Positions 54,107 through 63,463 are shown, counted from the stretch's first letter. The stretch: 64,000 nucleotides of DNA from CAXNKH01 sp049296795 (GCA_049296795.1 JBAQTC010000011.1:62001-126000), one strand, 5' to 3'. Numbers and translations: made by a program. Notes: generated by a model not told the origin, from the letters alone.

Positions 54107-55695
54107 AACAACAACCGATTTCCATTTTGCTGTGCGCCCTCGGTGGCGAAGGCGGCGGCGTTTTGTCTGAATGGCTGGTTGACAGCGCCCGCCATGCCGG
54201 CTACGCGGCCCAAGCCACCTCGATTCCGGGGGTGGCCCAGCGCACCGGTGCCACCACTTATTACCTCGAAATTTTCCCCGTACCGCTGGCCGAACTCGGT
54301 GGCAAACGTCCGGTCTTTGGTCTCAATCCCTTGCCGGGTCGGCTCGATGTTCTGGTCTCCTCCGAGTTGCTGGAAACGGCACGTCAAATTGGCAATGGCC
54401 TGAGCTCAAACCAACACACCTTGGTCATCACCTCGTCGTCGCGAGCGCTGACCACCATTGAAAAAATGCAGCTCGGTGACGGCCGTCGTGAGGAACAAGA
54501 CCTTTTGCAGCTGGTTGGGCAGCACAGCCGAGCCCACCATGTGCTGGACATGGCTCAACTCACGGCCCAGGCCGGCACGGTGGTCAGTGCCGTGATGCTG
54601 GGTTGTATTGCTGGCAGTGGAGTACTGCCGTTTTCAAGCGCTGCCTGCGAAGCCACGATTGCTTCTATCGGCGGCCACGCTAAAGCCAGTCTCAAAGGCT
54701 TTAGCCTGGGTTTTGAAGCGGTCAGTGCCCAGCGCAGCCAAGCCGTTTTCGTTGAAAACCTGTTGTCGGATTCAGACCCGACGACTTCGACGCCAGCCGA
54801 ATTGCCGAGCCCAATTGCCGCCCTGTTCCCGCCGCCATTGCACAACTTGTTGGCGCTAGGCTATGCGCGCATGCTGGACTATCAAGACGCGGACTACGCC
54901 CAGACTTATGTTGAGCGCCTGCAACAGGTGCTGCAGGCCGAGCAAGCGGCCGACCCCGCAGCGGCAAACGGCTACAGCATCAGTCTGGAAATGATTCGCT
55001 GGCTGGCTTTGTGGATGGCGTTTGATGACATCGTCCGGGTCGCTGACCTGAAAAGCCGGCCCAGCCGACTGCAGCGAGTCCAGGGCGAAGTCAAACCCAA
55101 GCCCGGCGATGTGTTGCAAGTCTATGAACACTTCAAGCCGGGTGTTCCGGAGTTGGCGGCCCTGCTAAGCCCGGGCTGGGCGAATAAGCTGCTGGCATGG
55201 GAGCGCCGGCGTATCACTCAAGGCAAGCCCGCCTGGGCCTTGCCGATCAAGGTCGGCAGTCATTCCGTGCTGGGCATGATCAGCCTGCGCCTGCTGGCTT
55301 CGCTGAAATGGCTGCGCCGCAAAGGCAGCCGCTTTGCCCTAGAACAAACCATGATCAGCCAGTGGCTCGACGCCGTCCTCAGCGCAACCCGGCGCAACTG
55401 GCAAGTCGGCCACGAGATCGCACAGTGCGGCCGCTTGATCAAAGGTTACGGCTCAACTAACGAACGCGGCAAGGACAATCTGTTGCACGTACTCCAGCAT
55501 TTGGCGCAAGCCGCGCACTTTACAAATGAGGATCAACGTGCCGCCGCCATCAGCGCCGCACGGCAAGCTGCGCTGACCGACGAAGCTGGCAAAGCGCTGG
55601 ACCTGGCCTTGACACAACACGGCGCACCAGCCCGACCGATTCAACCCCAACCCATCCGATGGATGAAAAATCCGCGGCTGAGTAAGCCCATTTAG
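54103..55695 (+). CDS. iorB: Indolepyruvate oxidoreductase beta subunit with C-terminal DUF6537-like extension
   Basis: The 530-residue protein starts at ATG 54103 (MKQQPISILLCALGGEGGGVL). The first 200 residues are the gamma/beta-type oxidoreductase domain (SIPGVAQRTGATTYYLEIF). The rest is the helical extension found in long bacterial indolepyruvate oxidoreductases. An upstream extension of the frame to 53938 overlaps iorA out of frame and was left out. With IorA it should use a ferredoxin as electron acceptor; no ferredoxin gene is next to it, but IorA carries its own cluster domain. Confidence 0.9.
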   Translation: MKQQPISILLCALGGEGGGVLSEWLVDSARHAGYAAQATSIPGVAQRTGATTYYLEIFPVPLAELGGKRPVFGLNPLPGRLDVLVSSELLETARQIGNGLSSNQHTLVITSSSRALTTIEKMQLGDGRREEQDLLQLVGQHSRAHHVLDMAQLTAQAGTVVSAVMLGCIAGSGVLPFSSAACEATIASIGGHAKASLKGFSLGFEAVSAQRSQAVFVENLLSDSDPTTSTPAELPSPIAALFPPPLHNLLALGYARMLDYQDADYAQTYVERLQQVLQAEQAADPAAANGYSISLEMIRWLALWMAFDDIVRVADLKSRPSRLQRVQGEVKPKPGDVLQVYEHFKPGVPELAALLSPGWANKLLAWERRRITQGKPAWALPIKVGSHSVLGMISLRLLASLKWLRRKGSRFALEQTMISQWLDAVLSATRRNWQVGHEIAQCGRLIKGYGSTNERGKDNLLHVLQHLAQAAHFTNEDQRAAAISAARQAALTDEAGKALDLALTQHGAPARPIQPQPIRWMKNPRLSKPI

Positions 55696-55709
55696 TAAAG
55701 GAGATGACT

Positions 55710-56711
55710 GTGCAAACCAATTTTCAATCCAATTTCCGGCAAAGCGTTCTGTTCAGCGCACTGACCAGTGCTTTGGTCCTGGCTGCAGCAGTGCTGCCCG
55801 CGGTCCAGGCCCAGACTTGGCCCAGCAAACCGATCAAGGTCATCGTCAACTTCCCGCCTGGCGGTGCAGCTGACCAGATTGCACGGGCTGTGGGTACGCC
55901 CTTGTCCGAAGCCCTGGGCCAGACCGTGGTGATCGAGAACCGCGCTGGCGCGGGTGGCAATCTTGGTGGCGACGTGGTGGCGAAATCTCCGGCCGATGGC
56001 TACACCTTGCTGCTGAGCTCGGGCGGCATGGTCTCAGTGAACCCGCACATTTACAGCAAAATGCCGTTCGACCCGGCCAAAGACTTGACGCCGGTTGCAG
56101 CAGCAGCGCGGGTCCTGGTGTTTCTGGTAGCCAAGCCTGCCTTACCCGCCAACAACATCCAAGACTTTATTGCCTACGCTAAAGCCAACCCAGGGCGCTT
56201 GTCGTATGGCTCACCTGGCACCGGCAGTTCGCCGCATCTGGCCGGCGAAATGTTCAAGAGCCAGGCCGGATTGTTCACGGTCCATGTGCCTTACCGGGGC
56301 GCCGCGCCTGCCCTGCAAGACCTGCTCGGCGGTCAGCTCGACTATTTGTTTGATCCGGGAATTGGTTTGCAACACGTGCGGTCCGGCAAGCTCAAGCTAC
56401 TCGCTGTCGGCAGCCCCAAGCGCTCAAACCTTTTCCCCGACGTGCCAACCTTGAGCGAAGCAGGACTGGCTGGTTTTGACGCTGACACCGTTTTCGGTTT
56501 TTATGCGCCCAGCGCAACACCGGCCGATGTAGTGAGTCGGCTGAACCGGGAGATCAACAAGATTTTGGCCACAGCATCCGTGAAAGAACGGATTGCCGCA
56601 CTCGGCGGCGAACCGATGCCGATCACGCCAAGTGAATTTGCTGACAAAGCCAGCGAAGATTCCAAGCGCTTTGGCGCCATCATCCGGGAACGGAAAATCG
56701 CCGCAGAATGA
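55710..56711 (+). CDS. Bug-family tripartite tricarboxylate transporter receptor
   Basis: This is a periplasmic receptor of about 333 residues. After a signal peptide (FSALTSALVLAAAVLPAVQAQ) comes TWPSKPIKVIVNFPPGGAAD, then KSPADGYTLLLSS and VPYRGAAPALQDLLGGQ. AAAGGAG directly abuts the ATG at 55704. The GTG at 55710 has a six-base spacer and is the more likely start. The gene follows iorB after 14 bases and overlaps the next gene by four, suggesting that its ligand, perhaps an aromatic or 2-oxo acid, is linked to the Ior pathway. Confidence 0.9.
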   Translation: MQTNFQSNFRQSVLFSALTSALVLAAAVLPAVQAQTWPSKPIKVIVNFPPGGAADQIARAVGTPLSEALGQTVVIENRAGAGGNLGGDVVAKSPADGYTLLLSSGGMVSVNPHIYSKMPFDPAKDLTPVAAAARVLVFLVAKPALPANNIQDFIAYAKANPGRLSYGSPGTGSSPHLAGEMFKSQAGLFTVHVPYRGAAPALQDLLGGQLDYLFDPGIGLQHVRSGKLKLLAVGSPKRSNLFPDVPTLSEAGLAGFDADTVFGFYAPSATPADVVSRLNREINKILATASVKERIAALGGEPMPITPSEFADKASEDSKRFGAIIRERKIAAE

Positions 56712-57142
56712 GCGCTGAACCTGCCCCCAAAAGCATCTGCTACACCCTGCGCGTCGAGTTTGGTGACTGCGACCCGGCGCGCATCGTCTGGTTCCCCAAT
56801 TTCTTTCGCTGGATTGACGCTGCATCGCGCCACTTTTTTATCCAGTGCGGTGTTCCGCCCTGGCACGAAACCGAAAAAACCCTGGGCATTATTGGTACCC
56901 CTTTGGTTGACACCCACGCCCGCTTTGTCCAACCAGCCAGCTATGGCCAGACGCTGGAAATCCACACCAGCATTCCCGAATGGCGCGGAAAAAGTTTTGT
57001 CCAGCGCTACCGCGTGATGCGCGGCGAAGACCTGATCATGGAGTGCGACGAGGTTCGGATTTTTGCAGCCCATCGCACTGACCAAGCCGGTGCGATTCGC
57101 GCCCTTCCCATCCCCGCCGAGATCCGCCAGCTGTGCGAGTGA
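56708..57142 (+). CDS. Acyl-CoA thioesterase, 4-hydroxybenzoyl-CoA thioesterase family
   Basis: This is a small hotdog-fold thioesterase of 144 residues. The family signature VEFGDCDPARIVWFPNFFRW near residues 17-36 includes the expected catalytic aspartate. ATG 56708 overlaps the Bug stop (ATGA). In an operon with iorAB, a plausible job is releasing the aryl-acetyl-CoA formed by IorAB as the free acid. It is convergent with the glycerate kinase gene. Confidence 0.9.
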   Translation: MSAEPAPKSICYTLRVEFGDCDPARIVWFPNFFRWIDAASRHFFIQCGVPPWHETEKTLGIIGTPLVDTHARFVQPASYGQTLEIHTSIPEWRGKSFVQRYRVMRGEDLIMECDEVRIFAAHRTDQAGAIRALPIPAEIRQLCE

Positions 57143-57151
57143 AGTGCTGGC

Positions 57152-58453
57152 TCAGAGAATCAGCAGTGCGCGGAAGTCATTGACGTTGGTGTAGCTCGGC
57201 CCGGTGATCACCAAGTCGCCGAGCGCATCGAAGTAACTGTAGGCATCGTTGCGATCCAGGTAAGTCTCGCTCTGGAGTCCACAGGCCCGGGCCCTAGCCA
57301 AGGTACTGGGATCGACCCAGGCTCCGGCGTTGTCCTCCATGCCGTCGATGCCATCGGTATCAGCCGCCAGCGCATAAACGCCAGCTTGACCCTGCAGTGC
57401 CAACGCCAGTCCCAAACAAAACTCTCCGGCGCGGCCGCCCCGGCCCCGCACCGCGCCAAGGGGAACCGGCCGCACGCTCACCGTGGTTTCACCGCCGCTG
57501 AGAATCACGCAAGGTTTTTGGAATGGCTGGCCACGCTGTGCCACCGCTCTGGCCAATGCAGCGTGAACTTTTCCCACCTCGCGCGATTCGCCTTCCATTT
57601 CATCGCTCAGGATGTAGGCATTCAAACCCGCTTCGCGCACCAGTGCAGCGGCTGCTTCCAAGGATTGTTGAGGCGTGGCGATCATGTGGACTTGATGACC
57701 CTCAAACACCGGGTCACCGGGCTTGGGAGTTTCCAGAGCGCCTTGCAGCAACGCCTGCTTCACTGGCTCTGGCAGTTCAATTCGGTAGCGTTGCAAAATA
57801 GCCCAGGCATCGGCGCAGGTCGATGCATCGGGAACCGTCGGCCCACTGGCGATGATGGAGGGGTTATCGCCGGGTACATCACTGATGGTCAGTGTGACGA
57901 CCCGGGCCGGCGCGCAAGCAGCGGCCAGCCGGCCACCCTTGATGCTGGAGAGGTGCTTGCGCACGCAATTCATCTCGGAAATATTAGCGCCGCTGTGGAG
58001 TAACTCTTGGTTGATGCGCTGTTTTTCTTCCAGCGTCAGCCCGACAGCGGGCAGCGTCAGCAGCGACGAGCCGCCACCCGAAATCAAACACAGCACCAAG
58101 TCATCGGCACTCAGGCCTTGGGTCAGCGCCAAAATCCGCTGCGCAGCAGCCAGCCCTGCTGCATCGGGCACAGGGTGGGCTGCCTCAATCACCTCGATCC
58201 GGTTGGCGAGACCCACGGGTCTTGACGGTGTGTGGCCGTAGCGGGTCACCACCAGACCACTCAGAGGCGCATCGGCTGGCCACAGCGCTTCGACCGCCTG
58301 CGCCATGGCAGCGCCGGCTTTTCCGGCGCCGATCACCAGGGTGCGGCCTTGGGGTGGAGTCGGTAACTGAGCCGCAGTATTGTGCAGTGGCAAAGCACGG
58401 CGAACGGCAGCCTGATACAGCTGCTCAAGAAATTGGCGCGGCTCGATTTCCAT
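57152..58453 (-). CDS. ttuD: Glycerate 2-kinase (MOFRL family, TtuD-like)
   Basis: The 433-residue protein of the glycerate-kinase type II/MOFRL family phosphorylates D-glycerate to 2-phosphoglycerate. Landmarks are LVIGAGKAGAAMAQAVE, CLISGGGSSLLTLP, the SDVPGDNPSIIASGPT loop, and the C-terminal MOFRL part (CVILSGGETTVSVR, GRGGRAGEFCLGLALAL, AADTDGIDGMEDNAGAW). Older annotations call this family hydroxypyruvate reductase. With ttuC upstream it completes tartrate to 2-phosphoglycerate conversion. Confidence 0.92.
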   Translation of the reverse strand: MEIEPRQFLEQLYQAAVRRALPLHNTAAQLPTPPQGRTLVIGAGKAGAAMAQAVEALWPADAPLSGLVVTRYGHTPSRPVGLANRIEVIEAAHPVPDAAGLAAAQRILALTQGLSADDLVLCLISGGGSSLLTLPAVGLTLEEKQRINQELLHSGANISEMNCVRKHLSSIKGGRLAAACAPARVVTLTISDVPGDNPSIIASGPTVPDASTCADAWAILQRYRIELPEPVKQALLQGALETPKPGDPVFEGHQVHMIATPQQSLEAAAALVREAGLNAYILSDEMEGESREVGKVHAALARAVAQRGQPFQKPCVILSGGETTVSVRPVPLGAVRGRGGRAGEFCLGLALALQGQAGVYALAADTDGIDGMEDNAGAWVDPSTLARARACGLQSETYLDRNDAYSYFDALGDLVITGPSYTNVNDFRALLIL

Positions 58454-58458
58454 CAGGT

Positions 58459-59406
58459 TTATTTTTTACCCAGACCCAGCCGTTGCGCGCCTTCGGTGTA
58501 AAGACGGGTCTTGTCTTTCATAAAAGCATCCATCTGCTCAACGCCAACATTGACCAGTTCGAAACCGGCTTTGGCGGCGAGCTCTTTCATTTCTGGGTCA
58601 TTGTTCAAATTGGCCCACATGTCCGACAAACGCTTGCGTGCTTCAGGCGAGGTCGATTTGGGAACCCCAATGCCGCGGTAAGCACCGTCAACCCAGTCCA
58701 CACCGAGCTCCTTGAAAGTCGGCACCTCGGGCATCAGTGGATGGCGTTTTTCCATCGCCACGGCGAGCGGACGAATTCGGGTTTTGTTATTGATGGCAAA
58801 AGCGGTGTACGTCATGGCACCGGTGACCTGTGAGCCCATCACCGCCGTGGCCATGTCGCCGGTTCCCTTGAATGGGATGTAGATTGTCTTCACGCTAAAA
58901 GCGGCATTCATGCGTTCATGCGCCGCATGATTAGCCGAATTCAGTCCCGACCCCCCCAAACTGAGTTTTTCGGGGTCAGCTTTGGCCGCTTTGATGAAAT
59001 CGGCGAAATTCTTGATGGGGCTGGATTCAGGCACCACCAGAATATCGGGCGTGTAGTGGAACCAGAACACCGGGGTGATGTCCTGGGTCTTGTACTGCAC
59101 CTGACCTTCAAGCGGCTGGAACACGATGTGCGGGAGATTGATACCCACTACATTGAGTCCATCGCCGGGCAACTGATTCATTTGAGCCCACATCAGGCCA
59201 CCACCGGCCCCAGCCTTGTACTGAATGATGGTGTCGATGGCTGCGCACTTCTTCTTCAGCACCACCTGTTGATGGCGGGCCGACAAATCGGACTCGCCTC
59301 CAGGCGGAAAGGCTTGCCAATAAAGCAGGTTCTTGTCAGGACAAGACTGAGCCTGAGCCAACGGCGCCAGCAAAATCAGACCTAATACGCAAAGCAATTT
59401 CTTCAT
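58459..59406 (-). CDS. Bug-family receptor in the tartrate operon
   Basis: The 315-residue periplasmic receptor has signal peptide MKKLLCVLGLILLAPLAQAQ. The mature N-terminus (SCPDKNLLYWQAFPPGGESD) departs from the usual WPxKPIRxxVPF form, with two cysteines likely to form a disulfide. IPFKGTGDMATAVMGSQ is present in the second lobe. It lies between ttuC and ttuD, five bases from the latter, so a tartrate or related C4 hydroxy-acid is the likely ligand. No TctA/TctB genes are adjacent. Confidence 0.88.
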   Translation of the reverse strand: MKKLLCVLGLILLAPLAQAQSCPDKNLLYWQAFPPGGESDLSARHQQVVLKKKCAAIDTIIQYKAGAGGGLMWAQMNQLPGDGLNVVGINLPHIVFQPLEGQVQYKTQDITPVFWFHYTPDILVVPESSPIKNFADFIKAAKADPEKLSLGGSGLNSANHAAHERMNAAFSVKTIYIPFKGTGDMATAVMGSQVTGAMTYTAFAINNKTRIRPLAVAMEKRHPLMPEVPTFKELGVDWVDGAYRGIGVPKSTSPEARKRLSDMWANLNNDPEMKELAAKAGFELVNVGVEQMDAFMKDKTRLYTEGAQRLGLGKK

Positions 59407-59461
59407 TGTTGTCTCCGGTTGTAGTCATCGAACTTATAGCATGGGCCGGGCCGACTTCGGC

Positions 59462-60532
59462 TCAGGCCGTCGCAATTCTGGCGCAAACAGCAGCGGTGAC
59501 CTGCTCTGTCGTGGCCTGACCACCGAGGTCGCCGGTGTGCAGCTTGCTGTCAGCCGTGACCGACTCGATCACTGCCATTAGCTGGGCCGCTGCTGCAGCC
59601 TCGCCCAGATGTTCGAGCATCATCACGCAGCTCCAGAAAGTGCCGATCGGATTGGCCAGGCCCTTGCCCATGATGTCAAAAGCCGAGCCATGAATCGGCT
59701 CAAACATGGACGGGTAACGACGCTCGGGATCGATATTGCCAGTGGGCGCAATACCCAGACTGCCAGCCAGCGCAGCAGCCAGGTCGCTCAGCACATCGGC
59801 GTGCAAATTGGTAGCCACCAGGGTGTCGAGCGTAGCGGGCTTGTTCACCATACGGTCGGTACAAGCGTCAACCAGCACCTTGTCCCACTTCACATCCGGG
59901 AATTCTTTGGAGATCTGCAACGCGATTTCGTCCCACATCACCATGGCGTGGCGTTGCGCGTTGGATTTGGTCACCACCGTCAGCAGTTTGCGTGGGCGCG
60001 ACTGCGCCAGACGAAAAGCAAAGCGCATGACGCGTTCGACTCCGGCCCGCGTCATCATGCAGACATCGGTCGCGACCTCGATCGGATGACCTTGATGGGC
60101 CCGCCCACCCACGCCAGAGTATTCACCTTCGGAATTTTCCCGAACGATCACCCAGTTCAAGTCTTCACGCTTGCAGTTGCGCAGCGGCGAAACAATGCCC
60201 GGCAGGATACGCGTTGGTCGCACATTGGCGTATTGGTCGAAACCTTGGCAAATTTTCAGTCGCAAGCCCCACAGCGTGATGTGGTCCGGGATATCCGGGT
60301 CGCCGGCCGAGCCGAACAAAATCGCATCCTTGTCACGCAAGTCGTCCAGACCCAGCGCCGGCATCATCACGCCATGCTGGCGGTAGTAGTCACCACCCCA
60401 GTCAAACGAACTGAACTCGAATTTGAAATTGTTTTGCTTGGCCGCAAGGGCTGCCAGCACGGTCTGGCCAGCAGGGATCACTTCCTTGCCAATGCCGTCG
60501 CCGGGAATGCAAGCAATTTTGTAAGTCTTCAT
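59462..60532 (-). CDS. ttuC: Tartrate dehydrogenase/decarboxylase
   Basis: This NAD-dependent beta-decarboxylating dehydrogenase of about 356 residues belongs to the isocitrate/isopropylmalate family. MKTYKIACIPGDGIGKEVIPAG opens the protein. Arginines are in YANVRPTRILPG, the catalytic lysine is in VVTKSNAQRHAM, and metal aspartates lie in LVDACTDRM and ATNLHADVLSDLAAAL. The FSSFDWGGDYY region fits tartrate dehydrogenase rather than IPMDH. ATG 60532 was chosen over the frame start at 60568. It is the first gene of a three-gene operon. Confidence 0.92.
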   Translation of the reverse strand: MKTYKIACIPGDGIGKEVIPAGQTVLAALAAKQNNFKFEFSSFDWGGDYYRQHGVMMPALGLDDLRDKDAILFGSAGDPDIPDHITLWGLRLKICQGFDQYANVRPTRILPGIVSPLRNCKREDLNWVIVRENSEGEYSGVGGRAHQGHPIEVATDVCMMTRAGVERVMRFAFRLAQSRPRKLLTVVTKSNAQRHAMVMWDEIALQISKEFPDVKWDKVLVDACTDRMVNKPATLDTLVATNLHADVLSDLAAALAGSLGIAPTGNIDPERRYPSMFEPIHGSAFDIMGKGLANPIGTFWSCVMMLEHLGEAAAAAQLMAVIESVTADSKLHTGDLGGQATTEQVTAAVCARIATA

Positions 60533-60585
60533 GGGGTCCTTGTTCGGGGTTAGATCAGTGGGCTTCAACGCCAGGACGCAATTCT

Positions 60586-61020
60586 ATGGCCCCTCGCCAA
60601 CGCCTGCCCATGCAACAGGATGTGTGCACCCTCTTGTCAGCATTTCGCGCTAGGCGGGCGGCGTGCCTGTCCTTCTCCGGCTCAGCTCGCGGGCAAATTC
60701 ATCGGACGCTCAAGCTTTACTTCGTCAACCCTGCTACAGGATCTCAAACCCTGTGGCAACCGCGAATGGAGCCTGCGCCTGCCAGCCCCACCACCCACCT
60801 CGAAGCAACGCAGCTCGCGGGGTTTCGGACTTCATTTAGAAGAACCAACACGCCAGATGGATCGATGGTGCGGGTGTCGGGGCGCAGGCCCGATTCGTGG
60901 TTGCTACACAGATCGTGCATCAAACAAGGTATTCACGCCAAGACCTGAGACCGAACCGACAGCCGCCCGCGAGCCTGGGCTGGAGAACGGGCACCCAATC
61001 CACCGGACCCGCCAACACCT
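60586..61020 (+). repeat. Dispersed nested inverted-repeat element, copy 3
   Basis: The unit from about 60636 to 61020 matches copies 1 and 2 without large gaps. It has CGCTAGGCGGGCGGCGTG, CTCCGGCTCAGCTCGCGGG, GGCAACCGCGAATGGAGCC, GGGCGCAGGCCCGATTCG and GGGCTGGAGAACGGGCACCC. At 60586-60605, GGCCCCTCGCCAACGCCT looks like the last bases of another truncated unit with the same linker length. It fills the spacer between divergent-end ttuC and puuD; no gene is seen there. It has the same orientation as copy 2. Confidence 0.83.
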
Positions 61021-61068
61021 TCGAGTGCACTGCGCATTTTGACTTCAAATAATTGAAATCTGACCCAT

Positions 61069-62280
61069 TTATTGAGTCGCAGCGCCCGATTCAAACCATT
61101 GCTTGACGACCAAGCGCTCAGACTCGGTCATTGCTGTGGCATTGTTCATTGGCATGAGTTTTTGTATCACCACCTGCTGGTAAATGGACTGGCCATGCAG
61201 TTTGATGTGGGACGCCGAATCGAGTCGAACGTTCTTCATTTGAACTTGTGCGCCGTGGCACATGAAACAACGCTGCTCCAACACCGATTGCAAAGCTTGG
61301 AATGTGGCTGGAGCTGCCTTGCCTTGCTCCCCAACAGGAGTCGCTTCGACGTGGACTGCGGGTTTGAGCCAAAAAATCAGCCCCATGATCAAGGCCAGTC
61401 CGACCAGGGCAAAGCCCAGGGGGTTGCGATTGCGTGCCAATTTATAGCCATGACGCAGAACAAAGAACTGCCGGATGGATGCACCAGCCAACATCATCAA
61501 CAGCAAGATCAGCCAATTCTGGGAATGGCTGTAAGTAAAACTGTAGTGGGTGCTGAGCATGGCAAACAGCACGGGCAAAGTGAAGTAGGTGTTATGAACG
61601 CTGCGTTGTTTGCCACGCTGACCATGGACAGGGTCAACCGGTTCACCCGCCTTAATCGAGGCAATGACTTTTTTCTGGCCCGGAATAATCCAGAAAAACA
61701 CATTGGCCGTCATGGCGGTGGCCAGCATGGAACCGACCAAAATAAAAGCAGCACGCCCGGCAAACCAATGGCAAGCCAGCCACGAGGCCAAGCAAACCAA
61801 AAGCCCAAGCAACAAGCCAACGATTGCATCGCCACGTTTTGAGAAATGTCGACAAATCGCGTCGTAAAGCAGCCAAAACGCCAACAGCATTGACAAAGCA
61901 GCAACAATCGCCCCGCTGCTCGACCAGTCCATGCGTGACTTATCTATCAGGTAAGTACTTGAATTCCAGAGATAAGACAGCGCGAACAGCGCAAAACCCG
62001 AGAGCCAGGTGGCGTAGCTCTCCCAGTAAAACCAGTGCAAATTCGCAGGTAGCTTGGGGGGTGCGACATTGAATTTGACCGGGTGATAAAAACCGCCGCC
62101 ATGGACCGCCCACAGCTCGCCATCGACACCCTGGCGTTTTAACTCGTCATCAACCGGTGGGGTCAGGCTGCTGTCTAAAAACACAAAATAGAAAGAAGCA
62201 CCAACCCAAGCCATGGCGGTGATGACATGCAACCAGCGCAGCAAAAGGTTGGCCCAATCGAGAAAATAGCTTTCCATCAT
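61069..62280 (-). CDS. puuD: Membrane-anchored urate oxidase PuuD with C-terminal cytochrome c
   Basis: The roughly 403-residue protein has an N-terminal membrane domain of about eight helices (NLLLRWLHVITAMAWVGASF; histidines in VHGGGFYHPVKF). It ends with a periplasmic cytochrome c segment bearing CFMCH (about residue 342) and a later methionine. This matches PuuD-type urate hydroxylases, which send electrons from urate to the respiratory chain instead of making peroxide. ATG 62280 overlaps the xdhC stop (TGATG). The product, 5-hydroxyisourate, is the substrate of UraH, encoded two genes upstream. Confidence 0.93.
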   Translation of the reverse strand: MMESYFLDWANLLLRWLHVITAMAWVGASFYFVFLDSSLTPPVDDELKRQGVDGELWAVHGGGFYHPVKFNVAPPKLPANLHWFYWESYATWLSGFALFALSYLWNSSTYLIDKSRMDWSSSGAIVAALSMLLAFWLLYDAICRHFSKRGDAIVGLLLGLLVCLASWLACHWFAGRAAFILVGSMLATAMTANVFFWIIPGQKKVIASIKAGEPVDPVHGQRGKQRSVHNTYFTLPVLFAMLSTHYSFTYSHSQNWLILLLMMLAGASIRQFFVLRHGYKLARNRNPLGFALVGLALIMGLIFWLKPAVHVEATPVGEQGKAAPATFQALQSVLEQRCFMCHGAQVQMKNVRLDSASHIKLHGQSIYQQVVIQKLMPMNNATAMTESERLVVKQWFESGAATQ

Positions 62281-63095
62281 CAATTACCTTTTCGAATTTG
62301 CATGATCTGAGCCGCTACCGCCACGGCAATGACTTCCGGTTGTTTGCCACTGATCCCAGGAACGCCAATCGGACAGGTGACGTGCGAAATTTCTTGCGCT
62401 GAAAATCCCCGCTCGATCAAGCGACTCCTGAATGTTGCCCATTTGGTCTGGCTGCCGATCAAACCGATAAAAGGCAGATCAGCTCTTGTTCGCTGGCGCA
62501 ACAAGCAAGAGGACACAACATTCAAATCTTCAGCATGGCTAAAGCTCATGATCAATATCCGGCTATTGGGTTCCAAGGAGTCAACGGCGGCTTCAACTGG
62601 ATCGGAGTGTTCACAACGCACATTGATCGGAAGATGGTCTGGAAATATTTCATCACGGCTGTCAATCCAATTGACTTTCACCGGCAGCGACCCCAGCACC
62701 CGAACCAAGGCTTTACCGACATGTCCGCTGCCAAAAAGAGCCACCGCCGTGGTCTCTACTTGCAAACGTTGCTCTAGCGTCGCCAGCTCGTTAGCAGTGA
62801 CGATTTCGTAATGCAGTTGAACCTCACCGCCACAACACTGGCCCAGACTAGGTCCAAGCTTGTAAAGATGCGTATCTTGGATCACCGTTTCGCGCAAATA
62901 AGAGCGGGCCTTTTGGATGGACTGTAATTCGAGATGGCCCCCGCCAATGGTTCCCAGCGTGTCCTGATCGAACACGGCCATCCAGGCGCCGACCTCACGC
63001 GGAACCGAGCCCCGCGTTGCAACCACGCTGACCAAAACCGCGCTTTCACCAGCCAGCCTGGAGAGCAGATTTTCATTCACCGTTTTAAGAGCCAC
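62280..63095 (-). CDS. xdhC: Xanthine dehydrogenase accessory protein XdhC
   Basis: The roughly 271-residue protein loads and sulfurates the molybdenum cofactor of XdhB. It has LVSVVATRGSVPREVGAWM near the N-terminus, GTIGGGHLE, LGQCCGGEVQL with the cofactor-binding cysteines, a Rossmann region (ALFGSGHVGKALVRVLG) and the C-terminal CPIGVPGISGKQPEVIAVAVAAQI. The start is uncertain: GTG at 63095 overlapping uraH, or GTG at 63080 giving MNENLLSRLAG. Its genes of action, xdhAB, lie 12 kb away on the other strand. Confidence 0.93.
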   Translation of the reverse strand: MALKTVNENLLSRLAGESAVLVSVVATRGSVPREVGAWMAVFDQDTLGTIGGGHLELQSIQKARSYLRETVIQDTHLYKLGPSLGQCCGGEVQLHYEIVTANELATLEQRLQVETTAVALFGSGHVGKALVRVLGSLPVKVNWIDSRDEIFPDHLPINVRCEHSDPVEAAVDSLEPNSRILIMSFSHAEDLNVVSSCLLRQRTRADLPFIGLIGSQTKWATFRSRLIERGFSAQEISHVTCPIGVPGISGKQPEVIAVAVAAQIMQIRKGN

Positions 63096-63438
63096 GGTAA
63101 GTCGAATAGCTCCAGGGGCTGACCAGCAAAGGTACATGGTAGTGCTCACTGCTGTTGGCCACGCCAAAGTCAAGACTGACTTGGCTCAGGAAATTGGGTT
63201 GGGGTAGCGCCACTGCACGCGACTCGAAATAAGCGGCCACATCAAAGACCAGACGGTAAGTTCCTGTTTTGAATTTTTCGTTATCTAGCAACAGTCCTGT
63301 CGGATTACGGCCATCGGCGTCAAGTGTGATTTGTTGGAGCAGAACCACTTGTTCGCCCTCAGTGCGGTAGAGCGCCACCTGCATACCTTGCGCCGGCTTG
63401 CCGTGCATGGTGTCTAGTACGTGTGTGCTCAATCCCAT
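63085..63438 (-). CDS. uraH: 5-Hydroxyisourate hydrolase
   Basis: The 117-residue transthyretin-like enzyme hydrolyses 5-hydroxyisourate to OHCU. The signature residues are all present: His in LSTHVLDTMHGKPA, Arg in DGRNPTG, His in SEHYHVPLLVSPWSYSTYRGS, with the terminal YRGS hallmark. ATG 63438 was chosen; the frame to 63495 runs into the promoter region. It is the first gene of uraH-xdhC-puuD. uraD is not in the window. Confidence 0.95.
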   Translation of the reverse strand: MGLSTHVLDTMHGKPAQGMQVALYRTEGEQVVLLQQITLDADGRNPTGLLLDNEKFKTGTYRLVFDVAAYFESRAVALPQPNFLSQVSLDFGVANSSEHYHVPLLVSPWSYSTYRGS

Positions 63439-63463
63439 GGCGAATCCTTTTGATAAACCGAAA

